In this document: positions 57,381 to 64,000 of the stretch, one piece after another
Numbering within the stretch: position 1 is the first letter of the stretch
How the letters are laid out: each line of letters begins with the position of its first letter
Source: Cinclus cinclus
Taxonomy: Eukaryota; Chordata; Aves; Passeriformes; Cinclidae
Direction of reading: 5' to 3'
DNA length: 64,000 bases
NCBI RefSeq assembly: GCF_963662255.1
Contig: NC_085060.1
Span: forward strand, 6,201,630 to 6,265,629
Made by a program: the position numbers and the translations under genes
Notes under the pieces: model-generated
Told to the model about the DNA's origin: nothing
Seen by the model: the letters and a program-made list of their open reading frames with translations, nothing else
Databases searched by the model: none

Positions 57381-57628
57381 CCTTAAACTGAGTCAGGGGA
57401 GATTCAGATTAGATATGAGAAAAAAAAAAATCACTGTTTGGGTGGTCAGGTATTGAATAGATTACCCAGAGAGTTGGTAGAGTCACCATTTTTGGAGGTG
57501 CTTAAGAGGTGTCTGGGTCTGACTCTGGGTGATGTGATTTAGGGGTTACTGTGGTGGTGCTGGATGGATAGTTGGACTGGATATCACTGGATATCTTGAG
57601 GGTCTCTTCCAACCTTGATGATCCTATG
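57381..57628 (+). repeat. CR1 LINE, 3' fragment (~250 bases)
   Basis: The order of motifs is CR1-like: 'gagtcaggggagattcagat', an A-rich slip, 'gtggtcaggtattgaataga', 'gtagagtcaccatttttgga', 'tggatggatagttggactgg', then 'ggtctcttccaaccttgatg' and a single 'atcctatg' end. Compared with the copy at 20 kb it belongs to a different CR1 subfamily: its tail has 'ttggactggat...atcttgag' rather than 'ggtctttaaggtccc'. A short internal duplication, 'atatcactggatatc', is present. It is non-coding. Confidence 0.9.
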
Positions 57629-60600
57629 GCTTGGGAGGTTTCCCTCATCACCATGAATGTATCCAGGAATGCTGACTACCTCTCAATGCCTGCATTGTGC
57701 AACAAGTGGCTCAAGGAATAAACTTTGTTTACCTTCCCAAACAAGGGCAAACCAGCTTGGTACAGAGGGAGTTGTCAGTGCTTTTTAATCTGATACTGCA
57801 TTTTGTGTCTGATAAATATCTGGCAGGAATCAGCATGTGAACTGCTTCCTGAAGCCTCATGGACAGTGTTCAAAATAACAAATGGAAGAAAGTGAGGCAG
57901 CAGTATCAGTGTATTTGGAATGTCTGACACTGCAAGATGGCTGAGCTAAAGGGTGTTCCATGACAAGTGACAGATCCAAGTCTGACATGACCATAGCTTT
58001 TACACAGACTTGAGTTTTGGGCTGATGACTGTACTCTGTAGCTCACCTGCCTCATTTTACCAGGGTGTGTAGACTGGAATGCCTTCATGCTCCACAACCC
58101 ACATGTCCAAGGCTCTGATTAAAGTCCCCACAGCATGCTACAACTACCTGCCTTTGTGCTGCAGTTATCCACCTTTGTGCTGCCTGATTCCCCCCAGTAA
58201 TACCTGGTCACTGCTGGGGCACTGTGGTGCTGGGAGCAGAGCTGGGGCCCAGCACCAGGGTCCCATGGGTAGCTGTGCTACTGTGGCGTGATGGAGTGGT
58301 GCTTTTCCTCAGTACTGAATTTTTGAAAACAGCCATATCTTTAACGTCCATCACAGAAGGCACAAATATAAAGGAGGGAAAATAAAAACAGGCTTTGGTT
58401 TGGGCAGGGGAGCTATTCATTTTGTTGGGGAGAAAATGAGGCAAGACAGAGTCATTAGCAGAACTCCTTATGAAAGCAGGAGTTGCTTGGGAAATTGCAG
58501 TGCCATTGACTAGAATACATGAAGCACAAAAGGGAGATATAATAAGAGGAAAGCAGTTATGCACCTAAGCCCTGAAATGTAGCATTACATCCATCCTGAG
58601 AGGTAATCATTCCTGTCATTACTAAGCTTTAAGATCACTCAGTCCTAGCATGGTAGAAATCCAGGAGCTCAACACATCAGTCAGGTAGCTTTTCCTAACT
58701 CTCTGCTTCTGTGGCTCAGCTGGAGTTCAAAAAAAGCCTCAGATAGTGGCAATCACTGTTATGGCTGCTTGCAAAGCTTGTAAGTAATAACTCATAAACC
58801 TTCTTAATTGAAATAATTTTTCTCTTTATTACTGCTTTGCAGAATTATCAGAAAGTGAATTGTTTTTTGTTCAGGAAGTGATGCCTTGGTAATTGCACAT
58901 GTGGCTCTGGAAAAAAAATTTTGGGAACAAATGATATATGTTATAACACAGAGTTTTATCTTCTTTTAAGTGACCACTGGTGTTCTCCCCTCCCCCAATT
59001 GCCACACTTGTTGTTTATAGTTTGTGTGTGTGTGATCTATATTACACAGCTGAACCACGTGTGGGCAACTTGTGTGACAGAGGCAGCGGGTGTGACACTG
59101 CCAGAGCGAGGGTGGCAGCAGTGAGAGGTGATGGCTGCCTGAGCAGGGCACAAGGATGTGTCTGCACTAGAGATGGGCAGCAGAACAGAATTCCTCAGGG
59201 TGAGTGTTCGACCACCCTACTGTCTAAGCACAGCCACTAATGACTTTACCAGTCTCTTTGAAATGATGTCTTGTTCACTGCCATAGAAACCATTCAAATT
59301 ATTCCTAGTACTGCCTTACAGGACCAGAACATGATATACTGGCTTGGAGAAAAGGTCCTGCACTCTATCTGTGAAGCAGCCAGGAAAACAGGAAAGTAAA
59401 TGTTTGAGTTATTTACGACAAAGTTTGACAAAATGCAGAACCTTATGACATCCTTAGAGGATAAAAAACTCTGGCAATCCCTGCCAAAAAGACGGTCTTG
59501 GAGAGCAAGATGGAAAATCTTATGTTTTGCTGAAAGATTCAAAGTAAAACTGTGACTGAAAAATACTGTATAGTGGTGCAAATAAGTGAGAATTTCTCCC
59601 AAAAGATGCATAGGATCTTAAAAACAGCTTGAACTACTGAGATGACTTTAAGATTAGTGGCACCACAGAGCCATAGACTTGCCCCCATTTATTTCTGTGT
59701 CCAGTCTTTGCTCTCATATGGTCAGAGAGAACATCCCAGAGAATAGATATACTAAAAGAATTCAGAAGCTGAGGATCCAATTGTGGATATATAGCCATAT
59801 CTCTTCATTGTCAATATTTATTACCAAAAATAGAAAAACTTCTTTCCTCTCTACATGAAAACCTAATTTCTGTGTTTCCTTAATAAGGAACTTTTTTCCC
59901 TAATAGGGATTATTCTTCCTACTTAGAGAGTGTGAGTGAATCATCCGCTGACCTTCTGTGACATAACCTAAACAGATGGAGTTTCTGGAGTATCCAACAG
60001 GAGGATGGGTTTTGCAGTCCTGAAATCTTTGCAAACATGTTTCTGGATCCTTTCCGGCTTGTCAACAAGCTCCAAAAATGTGTGGATTGAATACTTAGAA
60101 CTTTATACTGTGTCAGGGGGCAATTTACTAATGTCCTATTTTATGTCATGTTCTCAGAGGAAGCATTAATGAATATCCTGGCTGTATTTATCCTTATCTG
60201 CCATATATGCAGTACAGCTCCCTTTCCCAGTCACCAGAACACACAAGTCAGGCAGGGATCTGCTTCAAACACCTGCACCCCAAAACATCTGCCCTCAGCA
60301 ACCAGATGTGCCTGTCCATCTGGTGATAGATATAGAGTGCCTGTTCTTTTTTGAGTGAGACTCCTGTCCATCTTAGGCTATATACTATGGAGACAGAGAT
60401 CATTTGCATTTTCTTCTCTGATTTGTTGACTAAGAACACTAAATTGACAGCTCACTTGGAGACAGAAATGGTACTGAACCTCATCTCTATAAATGTTTTC
60501 CATCTTGGATATTTGTCATCACTGCACACAGCTTGAGAGGGCCTGGCCATCTGTGGAAGCTGGGAATCTGAACTGAAGTCTTAATAATGCTTTGTAAAGG

Positions 60601-61975
60601 CAATGATGGGCACCTCAGAAGGGTGTTCACTGAGGAAAAGTTACTTATACTAGCCCTCAACTGAGATTGTCAAGAAGGTGTCTGAGCTCCCCAAGGTGGT
60701 GGGAGGCACTCTGTGCTTCAAACAAGTCCTATATAATTTTATTCTATCCTTTCCAAAGATAATCTAATGTAAAATGTCTGAAAAATGTTGGGAGTGCAGA
60801 CTACAAGTCCTCCCCTGTTTAGGGTATCTGAATCACACATGCTTCAATTTTCTTCCCTTGGAACAGAGAATTGGAAATGTTTTCCTGCACAGAGTTGCAA
60901 ATTCAGTTTTAAGAGCGGGAAGTCCCAGAGCCCAGAAAAGGCACTGGTACTCTTGCAAGATGGAAGAGAGGGTTTTAAACTCGGTTTCCTGAAAGGCTGT
61001 TTAGCCTGGACCTCCTGTGTGCCGTGCCAGAGGCTGAGCAGAGCCACTGTAAGCAAGACAGACACCACCACCCAGCTGAAGGAAAGCTGCCCTCTCTGCT
61101 GGGCTTTTGTGTGCAACTCGTTTGCATCTGCACACTCAGCTTGGGTTGGGTGTCTGGCTCCAGCTCCTGCAGTGATTTGGACTGTGTCTGACAAAGTAGA
61201 GAGCCCTTGAGCAGATGAGGCACCAACTTACTCTGCTGTTCTGGGAGGGCAACACTTATTGACAGGCAAGTTAAATGCCTGCAGACTTTAGAAATGCAAA
61301 TTTAGATATCTGGGGACTCCAGCTAGGCTTTGTGTAGGACGTTTTAGGAATTATGCTCTTCTACATAAATGCCTAAATTCCACCCGTGTTTCACTTCAGT
61401 CTTATTAGTCCCTCTGTGGATTTAGGCCTAGGAAAATAAAAGACAGGATGCAAGAACCACTAGACTGTACTTAATAATGAATCTCTGAGCAGAGAACACA
61501 CAGGCTTTGGTTTGAGGTCCAGCCAAAATTGGAGTAAAATAAGAAGAGAAAACACATGTCTTTGGGGATTGCAAATCAGCAAATTGGTGCTGAATAGAAA
61601 GAGAGCAATAGAAGAAGCAGCTGAGAGAGAGGAGAAAACAGGGACTTAAAGAAAATTGTCCATTCTCTCAAAATCATTACCAACATTTTCTACAAGTGGG
61701 GCTATTAAAATACACACACTCAAAAATATTCCTTTTTGTTTGGTTTGGTAGTGATCTTGAAATTGCAATTTTTATGCATGATGAGTGCCTAGTTAGAAAC
61801 TGCCTTGTGATACTGAAATACTTCACACCTGGGTTTCACGTATATTTCTTTATACAGCTGCTTTCCACCAGAATAGCTAACGAGGTGAAAACTTGGAACC
61901 TCCTTTCCAGTTAGTTTTATATTGTGCAAGGAAGGGCCCTTCCCAATTCAATGGAAAGAGGGGTCACAGTCGTGG
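57629..61975. other. Unique sequence, no gene seen
   Basis: No recognised mobile element. 58080-58290 and 60960-61200 are GC-richer and have open frames on both strands (for example 60785-61210 on + with 141 codons) with no recognised domain. A short local duplication around 'cctttgtgctgc' lies at 58151-58183. A short (TG)n lies at about 59025. Confidence 0.45.
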
Positions 61976-62680
61976 CAAGGTGTTGGGGGTTGGTCTTTGC
62001 CCTTTCCTCCCTGTGGAATTTTTCCCTTTGACATGCTAAGGAGCCCTGATGACTAGGCACTAGCACTGATGGCTAGTGACAGGGGGAGGGGGGGAACCTT
62101 GAGACCAGAAGCAGGTGAAGGAGAGGGGAGGCACTTGCCCGCCCCGTTTGCTCTTGGAGTCGGAGGAGGATGGCCACTGCTGCTATCCCCAGCCCCTCCA
62201 TCCCAACGCTGGGAGCTCTTTTCTGCTGCTGGACCCCGCGCTGCTGCCTTCTCACTTCAGCCTGCTAGCTCCAAACATCCTGTAAGAGCACCAGGGCCGA
62301 TGCTGTAAGCAAAGTCTCTCCTCCATCCCTTTCCCACCTGGGACACCGCCTCCATCCATCAGCCCCAGCTCCCTCCCTGCAGCTGCTCGGACCTGGCCCT
62401 GCCCAGCACCGGTACCTGCAGCACAGGGAAGGTGCCTGCAGCCCAGAAGGACTGGAACTGGGTTACTGCTCTGTTTGTTGGTCATTCCATAGCTGTTCTT
62501 TTTGCTTGTCTTGTTAGATATGCTAGTAAAGAACTGTTATTCCTATCCCCGTATCTTTGCCTGAGAGCTCCCTTAATTCCAAAATTATAATAATTCAGAG
62601 GGAGGGGTTTATTAGCTCCATTTTGAGGGAAGGCTCTGCTCTTCCCTAGCACACCTGTCTATTCAAACCAAGACACAAGG
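61976..62680 (+). mobile_element. Solo LTR of an avian endogenous retrovirus, with 5-bp target duplication
   Basis: The LTR itself is 61981-62675 (695 bases). It begins TGTTGG and ends AAGACA, giving TG...CA termini, and is bracketed by the exact 5-base duplication CAAGG at 61976-61980 and 62676-62680. The U3 part is GC-rich with several CpG. Near the 3' end is a polyadenylation-like AGTAAA (62525-62530), followed by a T-rich R-U5 segment. No primer binding site, internal retroviral sequence or second LTR follows, so this is the product of LTR-LTR recombination. A 5-base duplication fits ERVL or some ERV1 groups better than ERVK (6 bases). The LTR could act as a promoter or polyadenylation site, but nothing here shows that it does. 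The intact duplication suggests a fairly young insertion. Confidence 0.9.
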
Positions 62681-63941
62681 TCACAAGCAATGTTCACCCA
62701 CTGTTGGGAATGAAGCAGTCATAATCCAGCCATAAATGCCCAGCTAAAGATTTTCATCTGGAAATGTTCATCTACAGTGCATTTTTACCCACTCTATACT
62801 GTTCCTGAATGCTGCTGCCTGCAACTATAGCAGTAGCCTGCTTGTGCTGAATTGGGGCTGGAAACACCCAAATCAAAGGTGACCTTCCCACCAATCCCCA
62901 CCTCCCTTAGTCTTTTAAATCTAGTGAAATAATAATAATAATGATAACAATAACAACAGTAATAATATTAGTAATAATGTAATCACTAAACTAAGAGTTT
63001 TGTTCTCACTTTGTGGAAGTTCAGGCTGATGTTCCAGAACACTTTAAGCTACAAATGAACTTGAATGAAGGTAATTGAACAGAAAGTGATTACTCAGAAG
63101 CCCTGTGGGACAGCTACCATGTCTGTGCTGTGTTTGCATAACACTTAGAGGCACTAAGGTCCAAGGCTCCTCTGGGGGATCACCATCTGTGCTGAGAGAA
63201 ACTCTAACTAATCTCTGAGGCTTAATGCCATCAGCTCTGTAAAGTCTGTTTTCTTTCTTGATTTCTCCTACACCATTTATTCAAAAATCTTCAGCAAAAG
63301 CAGAGAGAGTGACAAACACAAGGTTATACAGGAGAATTCTCTATAGTTTTTTGGGGGTGTTTAGAAAAAGGAGGGGATAATCTTTAGCTCTATGCTTTCA
63401 ATCCTCATATTTATTTTTTTTTGCCATTGGCAGAAACCTAAGAGAACTTAAGATAGCTGGGCAACTCTTTCCTTTTATGACTCTGAAATTTAAGAGATCA
63501 GAAAAAATATTAAGAGAAATTGTGTCATTACTAGGTTCTAAGAAACAAGCAGAAATGTCAAAGATGTTTCACAAAATAAAATGTTATTTGCTTTGCCCAC
63601 TGGAGAATTATTTAAAATCTATTTTGTTTTATGATGGCTTACTGTTGTGTGGCTTTCAGTGACTGATTTAATGGCTTTTTATGATAAAGACTGCATTTTT
63701 TTTCCCCAACAAAAATGCCACATTTTAATTCCTTTTAACAAATAAGTAATCTCCATACTGGACTATGAATATTAGAGGCATTGAATCCTTTCATTGTCTG
63801 GCATATTCCTACCATTTGCTTTGAAACTCTTCTCTCATGGTCATAGATCCATAGATGCCATAATGCCAGGATATGGTGAAATTCAAAATCATAAGAGTTC
63901 CATAGCTGTCCTCATAAATTCGAGTTATGGTAGTATGTACA
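62681..63941. other. Unique sequence between two LTRs of one family, no gene seen
   Basis: About 1.26 kb of AT-rich DNA separates the solo LTR from the inverted partial LTR at the window end. It holds an AAT microsatellite and no retroviral internal sequence that I can recognise, so the two LTRs look like independent insertions rather than one provirus (their orientations are also opposite). Confidence 0.55.
62928..62979. repeat. (AAT)n microsatellite, interrupted
   Basis: About 17 trinucleotides, mainly AAT with interspersed GAT, AAC and AGT units. It is likely polymorphic. Confidence 0.9.
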
Positions 63942-64000
63942 TATCCTGGTTTGAAAGACAGGTACTTGCTAAGAAAGGCAGAAGCCTCCCTTTAAAATGG
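63942..64000 (-). mobile_element. Partial LTR, same family as 61981-62675, inverted and cut by window end
   Basis: The last ~59 bases read as the reverse complement of the 3' end of the solo LTR. 'cctggtttgaaagacaggt' matches its 'acctgtctattcaaacca' end in reverse, and 'gcctccctttaaaatgg' matches its 'ccattttgagggaaggc'. The expected TGT terminus appears as TAT, a single change. Most of the element lies beyond the window, so it could be a solo LTR or a provirus end. Confidence 0.8.

Noticed and set aside
60785..61210. 141-codon + frame with a 116-codon opposite frame
   Set aside because: Both strands open in a GC-richer patch and neither resembles a known protein.
62069..62308. 79-codon + frame and overlapping minus frames
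   Set aside because: They lie wholly inside the GC-rich U3 of the solo LTR.

Overview
This is a 64 kb stretch of vertebrate, almost certainly bird, nuclear DNA. It is mostly AT-rich, poor in CpG and free of long open reading frames. The bird assignment rests on four 3'-end fragments of CR1 LINEs, which have the CR1 terminal pattern (a line such as 'ggtcccttccaaccc' followed by 'tctatgattc' type repeats), and on long terminal repeats that look like those of avian endogenous retroviruses (ERVs). The low density of interspersed repeats also fits a bird. No bacterial operons, ribosomal RNA, tRNA or CRISPR structure is visible. I recognise no intact protein-coding gene or exon. The longest open frames (up to 163 codons) are low-complexity, repeat-derived, or match no family I know. 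The window is best read as intergenic or intronic sequence, and short coding exons could have been missed by eye.

Layout. 1-9.5 kb: unique AT-rich sequence with a CR1 tail (812-882) and a probable reverse-strand LTR (3336-3696). 9.5-9.8 kb: a possible very old hAT-type DNA transposon. 9.8-31 kb: unique sequence with a CR1 (20020-20357), several homopolymer tracts, an AT-only tract (24271-24343) and GC-richer patches at 18.0-18.4 kb and 25.7-26.4 kb. 31.0-31.5 kb: the most unusual spot, a CpG-rich pocket with a signal-peptide-like open frame that runs into 28 perfectly phased hexamers and is followed by an A-rich tract. 32.4 kb: a run of 20 G. 36.48-36.78 kb: a CpG-enriched island in AT-rich surroundings that looks like a conserved non-coding element. 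40.4 kb: a G-quadruplex-capable T/G tract just before the longest CR1 (40755-41357). 53.1-53.5 kb: a possible decayed LTR end with a lysine-tRNA-type primer binding site. 57.4 kb: another CR1. 62.0-62.7 kb: a solo LTR with TG...CA ends and an exact 5-bp target duplication. 63.94 kb to the window end: the start of a second LTR of the same family in the opposite orientation.

No genes can be seen working together here. The history is one of old CR1 insertions (all in + orientation), one probably ancient DNA transposon and younger ERV LTRs, with a few simple-sequence tracts. No confident new biological system was found. The 31 kb pocket and the 36.5 kb element are the best candidates for something functional.
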